The notes beneath the pieces are model-generated. The model ran no database searches. It was not told the origin of the DNA and was given only the letters and a program-made list of their open reading frames with translations. The position numbers were made by a program, and so were the translations under genes. From Trichostrongylus colubriformis (taxonomy: Eukaryota; Nematoda; Chromadorea; Rhabditida; Trichostrongylidae), in NCBI GenBank assembly GCA_963978905.1, contig OZ022258.1:40098591-40162590 (forward strand): 64,000 nucleotides of DNA, read 5' to 3'. Shown here one piece after another: positions 43,839-53,900 of the stretch (position 1 is the first letter of the stretch; each line of letters starts with the position of its first letter).

Positions 43839-44610
43839 GGCGCTCATGTCCTATGGGGGTGGCACTCAAAAACAATTTATAGGAAGTGAAATTTTTTTCC
43901 TCACCATGAGAGGTTAAGAAGGAGTTCCTAGGAGTATGTTCAATCGAAAGAAAGATGAAAAAATATTTGCTATACTAAAAAATATTCACCTATTCCGAAG
44001 CTCCTTTCCCCTCAAGGCTTAGGCTAAAACCACATTCCCCGGTTTGCACTAATATCTTAGTACCTTCCAGCACACTAAAAACATAATACTAGATCAGACA
44101 CGCATAAACAAACCGAAAGAACAAAAAAGAGACAAAAAATAAACTGGCAGCTTGATGTACAGGTGAAGCCGTGTAAGAGAAGGAGCACGCTCGACACACC
44201 CCGCGACACGATCCATTCCGTATCCATTCCGTACTGACGCTTATTGACACGTCCTGACAGAACAACTTTCACTCCCACTTCACGCCTTCATTTTTCACTC
44301 CCACTTCACACCTTCGTTTTCTTTTATAATGTTGCATTCGAATTGACTCTTGGCAGTGCGAGGAAATGCGTGCGAACTAGGACGTGAAATTTAGCCTAAG
44401 CCTTGAAGGGGGAGACACTCCAAACACGTAAGATCATCAATGGCAGGTAGGTTTTTGTTTGTTTGTTTACTTTCGACGTTCCAAAATAAAAACATGCTAA
44501 TGACAATCGAACGTGTTAATACTACATGTTTGATGATTTGTAGTGGAATTAATTCGCTATCGTAATTTCAAATGTGTTTTTGAGTGCCACCCCCATAGGA
44601 CATGAGCGCC
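43839..44610. mobile_element. 772-bp non-autonomous DNA transposon with 36-bp ends and an 8-bp target duplication
   Basis: The ends begin GGCGCTCATGTCCTATGGGG and are perfect inverted copies for 36 bp. The direct flanks are GAAGGTTA at 43831-43838 and GAAGGTTA at 44611-44618. A second inverted pair lies inside (TTTCCCCTCAAGGCTTAGGC near 44006 and its complement near 44391). No transposase is encoded. An 8-bp duplication fits hAT, P or Merlin elements; the GG start fits Merlin better than hAT, but that is inference. Confidence 0.9.
44269..44320. repeat. Two-copy 26-bp tandem duplication
   Basis: TTCACTCCCACTTCACGCCT occurs with one substitution in two adjacent copies, inside the 772-bp transposon. 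Confidence 0.7.
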
Positions 44611-44618
44611 GAAGGTTA

Positions 44619-45067
44619 TAACGAAAATCTATTTATCGTCGCTCTGATGGGAAAACCTTAGCAGTACTTGCATCGGTTCCAGTTGTGGAGCTCATGGAAT
44701 ACCAAAACATTTTACCGATAATTGCATGCAGTGGATGTCACAAAGGCAAAGGGATTTCCAGAAACCGTCTAATTTTTACAGTCCACACTTCGGCTACTAC
44801 CGAAAGAAGTAGGACAAAATAGACTTGCTCCGTTTGCTATTTGTCCCGAAATCTTTAGACTTTCCACACGTATCCTCTGTATTTCGTCCTTCGATTTTGC
44901 AATACACAAGTATATCCTTGTGATAGTGATTGAGGATGGTAAAGGAAATCGACAGTTCTTCTACATACTCTGTCAGTATCACAATAACGAGGTGCCCATA
45001 CTCGTACTCATTTATTTACGGACCATTAAATTAAGACCATGCATGTTATTGTTTCAAAACACCCGCT
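44619..45067. other. No recognisable gene
   Basis: Nothing supported. Confidence 0.4.
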
Positions 45068-45205
45068 ACTCATGTGCAGCGAATTCCTAGAAAAGCTCTT
45101 CTTCTCCTCATGTGCAGCGAATTCCTAGAAAAGCTCTTTAATAGAACAGCTCTTCTTCTCCTCATGTACAGCGAATTAATAGAAAAGCTCTTCCCCCCCC
45201 CCCCT
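45068..45205. repeat. Short tandem repeat, three copies, plus poly-C
   Basis: TCCTCATGTGCAGCGAATTC followed by CTAGAAAAGCTCTT repeats three times with insertions, then a C-tract at 45194-45203. Confidence 0.75.
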
Positions 45206-45779
45206 CCTACTACACTATAGTGGTCGCAATTTAACAACACACCTCATACTCATTTAATCCATAACAGTCTTTTGCACGTGTAAGATATGGGGCTCCTTCC
45301 AAGAGTACGTGATGTGTCACGTCAACTTGGCAAAATCTAAGATTTCGTCATAACAATCTTGCTAAATCGTGTAATGCTTTGCCGAACGAGGTTGTTAGGC
45401 GGATCAATTTATTTATGGCCTGACCTTTCGACCTTTTCGACGTCTTCAGAGGCCTGAAAAGTGGCTCGAAGTTTGCTGACCTTTAACCTACCCGATCAAG
45501 CGCCAAAAACCTCTAGCATTACGGACTCACCTACTCAATCCATGGAGACGTCGAATAGACGAATGAAAGAAATTGAACTTATCCGTGATCCACCGAGAGT
45601 GGTAGGACGTCGCTACCGACTCTTGTTATTACTATGTGCGACTGGACTTACTAAACAGCGGTGGTGACAAATGACGGTGCTGTCAGTCGCGACATCATTC
45701 TAACCCACAGAGCGGTACAAACGGCAGAAATTCGCTTGTGATTGAAGGACACTCATTACTGTTATTCATTATTGGATTC

Positions 45780-46725
45780 CTTACGGATATCTAAAATGCT
45801 TCTGATGCTTTCCTAGATGAAATCTCGGTCTCATGTGACAGAATTTTGCACTTCACGTCAAAGTCATTCCTGCCATAATGTTCACGTCTGTGCCTTCCAA
45901 GTGGAGTTGTTATTGATCCCCTCCTCTTACTGGCTTAGTGTTCATTTATACGCGTTATCAAAACGCGGCCGGTCTCCCCAATATACTTGCCATTGCACGC
46001 CCTACACTCAATCTCATAAACCACACCAGATTTTGTACAGTCTCCTGTCTTACCGTAGGGGCAAATTACGCACGTCTCTGAGACACATTCGCAATCATAG
46101 CGTCTGTTTCGTACTAGCTGACGTTTGATATTGTCGTTCGGAATATTGACAAGAACGACATCGTTTTGGAGCTGAGACGAACTAGACATCGACGTATTGC
46201 TGAGGAGAATGTGTCAGAGATAAAGGGCAGACACAGCGATACGCGGCCTTGGAAGGGCGTCCCTCGCCTCCTATGATCAGGGAATGTTCTAGCGTGGAAC
46301 GACGGTTGAGTATAGCCGTTTTGAGCAGCTGTACGGGAAGCCAACGCAACTGATTCTCGTCTTTCGTCATTACCCGTGCACACTGCTATAGCAGTCTTGA
46401 ACCTGTTTTTAACAACAGCTCTCTTTACAGCAGTGGGATGGGCCGATTTCGCGTGGATCAGGATGTTCTTAGAGGTTCCCTTCCGGTACCACTTAACGCT
46501 GATCATGTCGTCGGACACTTTCACCTGGGTGTTGAGGTAAGGGAGCCAACCATTCGTTGGTGTCTCTCGAGTAAACTTGATGTACTGAGATTGTTCGTTA
46601 AGAATGCGGAAGCATTCATCCATTTCAGACTGCGTTGATGTTATGATGAAACAGTCATCGATGTATCTGCAGTACATCAGTGGCGTGCGAGCCAGCACCG
46701 GCTCTTCGATACGATACGTGTCTCC
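45780..46725 (-). pseudogene. Penelope RT second half and GIY-YIG (left inverted arm)
   Basis: The minus strand reads RIEEPVLARTPLMYCRYIDD (motif C, YIDD catalytic aspartates intact), ECFRILNEQ-like spacer, TRETPTNGWLPYLNTQVKVS, PTAVKRAVVKNRFKTAIAVC. After a shift come QLQNDVVLVNIPNDNIKRQL, CETCVICPYGKTGDCTKSGV-like linker and YEIECRACNGKYIGETGRVL with RINEH, the GIY-YIG core. This arm keeps about 15 codons after YIDD that the right arm has lost. The frame upstream of RIEEPVL runs into the complement of the other arm. Confidence 0.85.
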
Positions 46726-47244
46726 GTGAGTGATAAAGGTGGGGAGCTCGTAGTGATGCCTCAAAGTCTAGACCGAAGTATCACCGAACTCCATCTGCAA
46801 GATTCCTCAACGTACCGCCGCTCTAGTGCAGAGGAATTCCGCTCCCAATGCAATCGCTTAAACCGAACTTGGATAACACTGGAAAGATCTGCGGGGATTG
46901 ACAGAAAGCTGGTTACTAGACTTAAGGTAAGTTGTCCCAGATGTCCTGTGTTCTACAGTCCGATTAAGACTCACAAGCTTTTCCCTGAAAATGTGACTTC
47001 CATGTCGGCGGACGCTTTCAAAATACGACCGATTATTAGCTGCGTAGGCGGACCAACCGACCGAATATCATGGTACCTCAACATCATCGTGAGCCAACTG
47101 CTGACCATGGTTCCTGCGCACCTGACCAATACGAGATTATTCCTTGACCACTTACACAGCGCTCGAGTGTATCCTAGCTGCGCTGTTGAGTCATTCGATG
47201 TCACCTCTTTGTACACAAATGTTCAAAACGACATGGCCCTATAA
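46726..47244 (+). pseudogene. Penelope RT, N-terminal half (right arm)
   Basis: Reads SDKGGELVVMPQSLDRSITE, YRRSSAEEFRSQCNRLN, PVFYSPIKTHKLFPENVT, IRPIISCVGGPTDRISWYLN and motif A CAVESFDVTSLYTNVQNDMA, then a stop. The catalytic Asp of motif A (FDVTSLYT) is present. The following 47245-47400 continues the family in broken frames to MGQRLAPVLA (motif B). Confidence 0.85.
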
Positions 47245-47386
47245 GCATTGTCCGAAATGCTTGATAGGCACCATAGCAACATCAACACCTTCGGACTCAA
47301 GAGGAGTCACATCATGACTCTGGTTAAGGAGTTGTAGTTGTAACATATTTAAATGGTCAGGTTTCTACTACTCGCAAATAAGAGGT

Positions 47387-48380
47387 TTGGCTATGGGTCA
47401 GCGGCTTGCACCAGTTCTTGCGATATGCTTTATGAGTAGAATCGAAGAGCCGGTGCTGGCTCGCACGCCACTGATGTACTGCAGATACATCGATGACTGT
47501 TTCCATCAAGTTTACTCGAGAGACACCAACGAATGGTTGGCTCCTTTACCTCAACACCCAGGTGAAAGTGTCCGACGACATGATCAGCGTTAAGTGGTAC
47601 CGGAAGGGAAGCTCTAAGAACATCCTGATCCACGCGAAATCGGCCCATCCCACTGCTGTAGAGAGAGCTGTTGTTAAAAACATGTTCAAGACTGCTATAG
47701 CAGTGTGCACGGGTAATAACGAAAGACGAGAATCAGTTGCGTTGGCTTCCCGTATAGCTGCTCAAAACGGCTATACTCAACCGTCGTTCCACGCTAGAAC
47801 ATTCCCTGATCATAGAAGGCGAGGAACGCCCTTCCAAGGCCGCGTACCGCTGTGTCTGCCCTTTATCTCTGACACATTCTCCTCAGCAATACGTCGATGT
47901 CTAGTTCGTCTCAGCTCCAAAACGATGTGGTTCTTGTCAATATTCCGAACGACAATATCAAACGTCAGCTAGTACGAAACAGACGCTATGATTGCGAATG
48001 TGTTTCACGTGCGTAATTTGCCCCTACGGTAAGACAGGAGACTGTACAAAATCTGGTGTGGTTTATGAGATTGAGTGTAGGGCGTGCAGTGGCAAGTGGA
48101 GACCGGCCGCGTTTTGATAACGCGTATAAATGAACACTTAGCCAGTAAGAGGAGGGGATCAATAACAACTCCACTTGGAAGGCACAGACGTGAACATCAT
48201 GGCGGGAATGACTTTGACGTGAAGTCCAAAATTCTGTCACATGAGACCGAGATTTCGTCTAGGAAAGCATTAGAAGCATTTTGGATATCCGTAAAGAATC
48301 CAATAATGAATAACAGAAATGAGTGTCCTTCAATCACAAGCGAATTCCTACCGTTTGTACCGCTCTGTGGGTTAGAATGA
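47387..48380 (+). pseudogene. Penelope RT second half and GIY-YIG (right arm)
   Basis: Starts MGQRLAPVLAICFMSRIEEP and reaches YCRYIDDCF. It then has a deletion relative to the left arm and a frame change into IKFTRETPTNGWLLYLNTQV (47499 on). RT ends with ALASRIAAQNGYTQPSFHAR. After more breaks the endonuclease resumes at 48084-48380: VETGRVLITRINEHLASKRR, GSITTPLGRHRREHHGGNDF, SHETEISSRKALEAFWISVK. The GIY motif region (about 48060-48100) has lost the residues of YIGE present in the left arm. Confidence 0.85.
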
Positions 48381-48770
48381 TGTCGCGACTGACAGCACCG
48401 TCATTTGTCACCACCGCTGTTTAGTAAGTCCAGTCGCACATAGTAATAACAAGAGTCGGTAGCGACGTCCTACCACTCTCGGTGGATCACGGATAAGTTC
48501 AATTTCTTTCATTCGTCTATTCGACGTCTCCATGGATTGAGTAGGTGAGTCTGAAATGCTAGGGGATTATGGCGCTTGATCGGGTAGGTTAAAGGTCAGC
48601 AAACTTCGAGCCACTTTTCAGGCCTCTGAAGACGACGAAAAGGTCGAAACGTCAGGCCATAAATAAATTGATCCACCTAACATTCTCGTTCGGCAAAGCG
48701 TTACACGATTAATGTTAACATCATGCCGAGGTTTCAAGAAGAGAGAACCTGGAGAAACCTTGCTAAACTC

Positions 48771-49564
48771 TGTTCAGTTTGGGTACATGAGGGAATCCAT
48801 AGAGCCCGGGGTGTGTACAGGTGAAATGCCTTAGACGTTCCGCTTTCTTCAGGTTCTCAACGCCCCTTGTTTCCAGGAACCAGAACGAGTCATTGCGAAA
48901 CCACCTCAGGGGCGGGTTTCAGGCATGAAAGATGACACTTCGTATCATAGCAGCGTTGTCGAAACAGCAAAATCTCTGCCATGGACCGTAGGGTCGTTCC
49001 TTAGGAAGCATCCACCGGAAGACCCACCACGTAAGGTGGCGCAGCCGTTCTAGACTGAACTTGGTGCCGTAAGTGCTCCAAACCGACCATCCCGACTGAC
49101 AAGTCTATACTTTTATGACGGCGATAGTAACGAACCACAGCTTGCTCCTGCATCTACAGGAACATTCCAGTAATATTTTGCCCCGATACTTTTATCTTTT
49201 TTATTGCTCTGTTTTGTATATTTGGCGGAAGTGAGCCGTAAGCAATGAGAATCCTTTTTTGGCACGTTGTGTGAAAGCCATCAGTGCGCTAATTGCTTTG
49301 GTTCCACCAGGTGTCAAAAAATGAAGGATACACCGGTATGAAGGTGGCCGGGAATCTACAAGGTGAGGGTGACATCGTGAAAAGTGATGTGATGTGGCCT
49401 TAGGTACCCTCTATCGATGTGGCCCCTAATTTGCCCGCCGCGCCGCGGGCGGGCACGCGTTTCCGCTTCGAATTCTGCTGACAACCGGCTACCTCAAACT
49501 TGGGTAATTAAACCAAAAGCATAACTGTTTCCACCAAAATTCAGCAAAGTTCCTGGTCTTTGAT
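48771..49564. other. No recognisable gene; GC-rich hairpin at 49433-49455
   Basis: No coding signal. The sequence GCCCGCCGCGCCGCGGGCGG forms a strong stem near 49433. Otherwise nothing supported. Confidence 0.4.
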
Positions 49565-49805
49565 CCACTTTTTCACTTTCACACACACATACACACACTA
49601 TTCTGGGCGAGTTGTCTCGAATTGGACGAGTTTTCCGGGGCGGGGCATTTTTCAATCTAAAAAATTCAAAAATTCACTTTTTCACGGATTTTGATTCATT
49701 TTTTCGCTTTCACACACACACATTCTCTTCCAGACGAGTTGTCGCGAATTGGACGAGTTATCTAGGGCGGGGCATATCGCAAAAATTCACGCACACACAC
49801 ACACT
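49565..49805. repeat. Tandem repeat, about 125-bp unit with CA tracts
   Basis: 'actttcacacacacatacacacact.ttctgggcgagttgtctcgaattggacgagtt.tc..gggcggggca' occurs at about 49571 and, diverged, at 49704; a third partial unit begins at about 49780. Each unit carries the pair GACGAGTTGTCGCGAATTGG. Confidence 0.75.
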
Positions 49806-50130
49806 CTCTTCTGAACCCTCACCGCGTTCGTGCGAGGGGGACGCGTTCTACCCGCATCCGCGGGGCCGAACGGCTCCCTTGGGACACGCGGTCCCAAGGG
49901 AAAAGGGTTTGGGCTCCTCGGGGACGCGTGCCAGCATGCGTGCCAGCCGGCGCACCTGCGCGCCAGTATAGGTAGCCTCACCGCGTTCACCGCCCAAAGG
50001 CTCCCTCGGGGACGCATTCCCCCGAGGGAGAAGCTCCCCTGGGACACACGTGCTGCTGGTCCCAAGGGCAAAATTCGGGGCTCCTCGGGAACGCGCCGGC
50101 GAAAGCCGCGCGCCAGCATGGACCTGATGA
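49806..50130. repeat. GC-rich block of repeated perfect hairpins
   Basis: Base composition rises sharply here. CCCTTGGGAC/GTCCCAAGGG (49876-49900) is a perfect 10-bp stem with a 5-nt loop. CTCCCTCGGGG/CCCCGAGGGAG (about 50001-50033) is an 11-bp stem. CCCCTGGGAC/GTCCCAAGGG (50036-50069) is a third. The flanking words 'ggctcctcggg.acgcg.gcc' recur. Both strands have long open frames because of the GC content; I see no protein family in them. Confidence 0.75.
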
Positions 50131-51723
50131 ATAGCGATTCATCAGGTCGCAGGAGACAGGCGAATAGTGGGCTGTATCATGAAGGACACAGTCGCTGATG
50201 ATAAAAATTGAGGAGACCAAGAGACTTGCGGCCACGTTTGAACGCAGTTCCATGTTCTTTGCTGACTTACCAACTTGTGCTTAAAAGTGATCCAGTAATA
50301 TTGTGACCTGCATATCAACCTATCGAATTCGGCTTGAGCTCTCTTCTTAGAAATGGATGACGGAAGGTTCAATAATATCCGCTTCCGCGGTGATTTGCAA
50401 GACAGCTAATTGAGTTCTACGTAGAGGTAGGGTATCAAGTCGATTTCAGATCTCTGGAGTAATTCATGGTCTCCATTGGTACATTACAAATATCTCATTG
50501 CCTTTTGAAATGGGAGATGTAGCAAGAAAACACAAGTAGAATACATGGCGAAACTTTCATTGATGGTGGCGTCTACACAGTTACGTGATTTTTCATATTC
50601 GACTTCATTGAACAATCTTTTGACCTGAAGTTTGATTTTGCTTTTCGAAATTTGTTACCGAATATCAAACACTAGCAATAATCTCTTTGAAATAGCCTTA
50701 CCCGTCATCTTGCCCGTCATCAAGCACATGGTTTTTGCCTATAAAGGTTGTAATATGTCGACGGCGAATACATACATCGTTCATAAAACTCTCTTTGCAA
50801 TAAGAGATAGTGCGTTGGCTCATGGCTCATGAGTAATGTTGGTTCTTACTAAAACATTTGGAAACACTCAAAAGTTTAAGCCAGCGTTGTCGTGCATTCG
50901 ATCATGAACACCATATTCCAACTAGAAAACTCAGCGAATTCCCATTTCATTTGTTCCGAAAATGCTGCTTTCCTATTCTACGAGGTGACATAGCACCCTC
51001 CTATTTTCGCGTCCCTCTTGGCCTCCATCTGCTGAAGCTGTGTTGGTGTTGCGGTATTTATGGTAAAGACAAGAGGAAAACTGCTATCAAGAAAAAACAA
51101 TTTACTACAAAAGAAGATTCGAGTCTCAGGACATGGGAAAGCGGCAACGATATCGGCAGTTCTCATTAACTCCAACTAGAATTCAGCACGGTATGACATC
51201 AGAAGCAGTACTGAAGGTCTTGTTACGCCCTCCGGTAAAAGTAGGCATAGCATTTCAAAACAGAAGTCAAGTTTTACTGGGTTCATCTTCCGAATTTTCG
51301 TTCCGTTATCAAAAAGATGAATCCCGATTGCAGTCTTTGTGCGTCATGCACTTGTCTCGTCTTTTGTTTCGAAATCCTCACCTAGATCTTCTTTCAATGC
51401 AAGCAGATGGGCCATTTCATGCAAACCGTAGCACTATCATTGTAAAGTCATCTCCGATTGGACTGGCTGACCTAGTCGACAAAATCAGATAGATTTCATG
51501 CCGAGAAAAGCCATTTAGAAGGAGTAGGGTGTTTAAAGAGGATATCGTCGAAGTTACCAAGTAAACTTAAGATACTCCGAAAAATTTCATGTTCACATAA
51601 AATAATTCTTGGTTATTTGAAGCAGTGTAATGCCAGATGCTTAGAGAATCAGGACTCTCCTCTTTTCCTTTAATTCTTCGTTGCTGCCTTAACTTGCCTT
51701 AAAGGCACAGTTCACGATAATTT
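50131..51723. other. No recognisable gene
   Basis: Open frames at 50858-51169 and 51133-51492 (plus) are moderately long but have no motif and no splice support. Confidence 0.4.
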
Positions 51724-52197
51724 TCATGCATCTTCGCGTTCCGTAAAGGATCTGAGAGTGCTGAAGAACACATAAGCGAAGAAGCAGCCAAAGAAATGTT
51801 CGAAAATGCTCAAAATAAGGTGTTTCCGACTTTTGCTTCGTCGAGTTTTCAACTTACAAGGGAAGGACCCCAGGTCGAAGTGGCCATTCGGAATGGGATA
51901 CATATGGTCCGACGTATTTTTTGACGCTGATCTCGAATCTGTATTCGAAATTTGCATAACAATTCTCTGAGCGGAGTTATGGAGGTTTTTTTTGAATGAA
52001 CGGTTCATCAGCATGGCCGTTGCTGAGCAGTTAACGGCCTCAGCGGCGCAATGGTAGTGCTTCGGATCTGCAGGAGGGGGGTCGAAAATTGGTCCCAGCC
52101 AGTGCGAGTTTTTTTGCATTTTGTGTTTCATTGTCAGTAAGTGCTTTTCTTCCATTTCTGAACGTTTCCTTGGACTGGTACCTATCACACTCATCAT
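51724..52197 (-). CDS. 157-codon open frame crossing the left end of the TIR element
   Basis: Reads MKHKMQKNSHWLGPIFDPPP and PKHYHCAAEAVNCSATAML, then runs through the inverted arm and out of the element. A related peptide is encoded at 60690-60800 (MKYKMQKTQTHDQPFTDPEH), so the inner part belongs to a repeat family. It is probably not a gene, because it spans the element boundary. Confidence 0.2.
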   Translation of the reverse strand: MMSVIGTSPRKRSEMEEKHLLTMKHKMQKNSHWLGPIFDPPPADPKHYHCAAEAVNCSATAMLMNRSFKKNLHNSAQRIVMQISNTDSRSASKNTSDHMYPIPNGHFDLGSFPCKLKTRRSKSRKHLILSIFEHFFGCFFAYVFFSTLRSFTEREDA

Positions 52198-52878
52198 TTA
52201 CTCTGCCACTTTATTTATAACTGCTAACATTACTCACAAGGGAAGGAACCAAGTCGAAGAGAATCCCGTACCACACGATTTAGGCGTTTTTGCGTGAAAA
52301 GATTATGATATTCGTGCACAGGGGGTCGAATTACCCCTCTGTGCAAATTTTCAGCCAAATCCAGTTTTTGGTCCAACTTCGGAGGGGTGGCCAGGTTATA
52401 AAGTGGTAGATTTTGAATTTTCTTCTACAGAAAACCCTGCAACGTGAACAAGATAGCCTACACATACCTTTTACACTTGCCCATCGCACTAAATGTACGA
52501 AACAAGCGTCAATTAGGAGCATTTCCTAGGCAAGAGTCAACGACTTCTTCTTTGTTCAATGGGCTGCCACCCTATCGCCCGTGAATTTTTCCGAAATTTG
52601 GTCAAATTCTCGAATTGGCTGAAAACTTGTCTTCTGGGGCAATTTGACTCCCTAAACACGAAAATCCCCCTGGTTTTGCGCAAGAAGATCTGGCTCGCGT
52701 GCTATGGGCTTCCAAACCTACAATAATAGTATTGTTTTTTTTTTAAAAACCTCCATAACTCCGCTCAGAGAATCGTTTTGCAAATTTCAAATACAGATTC
52801 GAGATCAGCGTCCGAAAATATGTCGGATCATATGTATCCCATTCCGAATGGCCACTTCGACCTGTGGTCCTTCCCTTG
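51857..52878. mobile_element. 1.02-kb TIR element flanked by TTA
   Basis: Ends CAAGGGAAGGACCCCAGGTC and (reverse complement of right end) CAAGGGAAGGACCACAGGTC begin inverted arms of about 130 bp. The arms include CCATTCGGAATGGGATACAT and GAGCGGAGTTATGGAGGTTT. The flanks are TTA at 51854-51856 and 52879-52881, a 3-bp target duplication as made by PIF/Harbinger elements. A second terminus-like word (CAAGGGAAGGAACCAAGTCG) at 52238 suggests a nested or rearranged copy. No transposase recognised. Confidence 0.75.
52030..52100 (+). repeat. tRNA-like segment inside the TIR element
   Basis: CGGCGCAATGGTAGTGC resembles a tRNA A-box and D arm; GGGTCGAAAAT about 40 nt downstream resembles a B-box. The stems are imperfect and no 3' acceptor strand pairs cleanly. 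It may be a tRNA-derived SINE captured by the DNA element. A diverged counterpart lies near 60770-60830 on the minus strand. Confidence 0.35.
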
Positions 52879-52881
52879 TTA

Positions 52882-53744
52882 GAAGCAAGCATTTGAACAA
52901 GTTTTCCCGTGTTAATATCATTCGATAAGGTTGCTATTACTATGGGAGTCCTCCCTATCCTATCTTATCGCAGTCCATATGCCTCTTATCCACGTAGATG
53001 CCATCGCTGCTCTGCTGGCTGAGTCGTAGAACGGGTATGAGCCATCTTGAGACGGTGGCCGCCAGCTGACTTGCGGGTTCTTTATGCGTCTGGCGCTCAC
53101 CCCTCACGCCGCGGTGATGGCACACGCTTTGCCGTTGTGGTAGGGCCTATATACTCGCGGATGGAACCAAGGCACTCATATTATCGTAAACAGTCCCTTT
53201 AATTGTTCAGTGGCTATATCATTTTGCAGAATAGTAAAAGCGGCATCTTAAATGCAATGAAGAAAAAAGTTTATGTTTCCAGCTGGAATTTGGTGATGGT
53301 GCACGAATGCACATCAACACTGGTTGCACTTTTGCGAGTGGAGCTTTTCTACGTCACTCTGTAAACAGAGTTTTTCGGCAACTCACAGGTGGCTGTGTCA
53401 TTATGCAAAGTACTGTATTGTATATTGGCCTGCTGCACAGATGATGCGACTTTTTCTAACAATTTCATTCAGCGAAAACAATGATAAATTCTAGCGAAAA
53501 CGCATTCATTGATTATTCGGAAGCGTTTTCACCATCGCAGTATGAGACTGCTTCCTATATTGTAGCGGTTAGAACGTCAATTTCCACTACAAAGAATGCA
53601 ACATTAGCAAGCCGCATTAACCGTACACCAACCTAAAATGATCGGCCAAGTGTATCTGTTGGCGTGTTTCAGACCGAAAATCTATATCTCCCCTCTCAGC
53701 AAAGGTGGTACATTGAATTTCACATATGATATGGGGGATAGAAC
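52882..53744. other. No recognisable gene
   Basis: Nothing supported. Confidence 0.4.
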
Positions 53745-53900
53745 GGGGCACTAGTGTTGTAGTGGATGATCCAAGCTGATAAGGTTCGATTAGATTTGAT
53801 AAGGAGCGTCGGGAGTCACCAAGTCACCTCCGCTTTCCCGGTTGACTGTGGAGTGATCGCTTACACATGTGTTGCAGGGTGCGCGGACTTTAGTAAAGAC
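53745..53900. repeat. Single unit of minisatellite family S1
   Basis: 'gatccaagctgataaggttcgattagatttgataaggagcgtc' followed by a diverged remainder of the 145-bp unit, same orientation as 19695-20215. Confidence 0.6.

Larger units (their letters stand above)
45371..48770 (+). mobile_element. Penelope-like retroelement with inverted-repeat architecture
   Basis: Two copies meet head to head near 46725. The right one (46726-48770) is on the plus strand and spans RT N-terminus to 3' end. The left one (45371-46725) is on the minus strand and holds only the RT second half, the GIY-YIG domain and the 3' end. The arms match closely (e.g. 45935-46189 minus versus 47900-48160 plus). Inverted or tandem partial copies flanking a full unit are a known feature of Penelope-like insertions. 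Both copies carry stops or shifts. Confidence 0.9.

Noticed and set aside
46438..46638. Plus-strand frame inside the left Penelope arm
   Set aside because: It is the complement of the RT region with YIDD on the minus strand.
49612..50253. Protein-coding genes in the GC-rich block
   Set aside because: Long open frames appear on both strands because stops are rare in GC-rich sequence. The block is explained by hairpin and tandem repeats.
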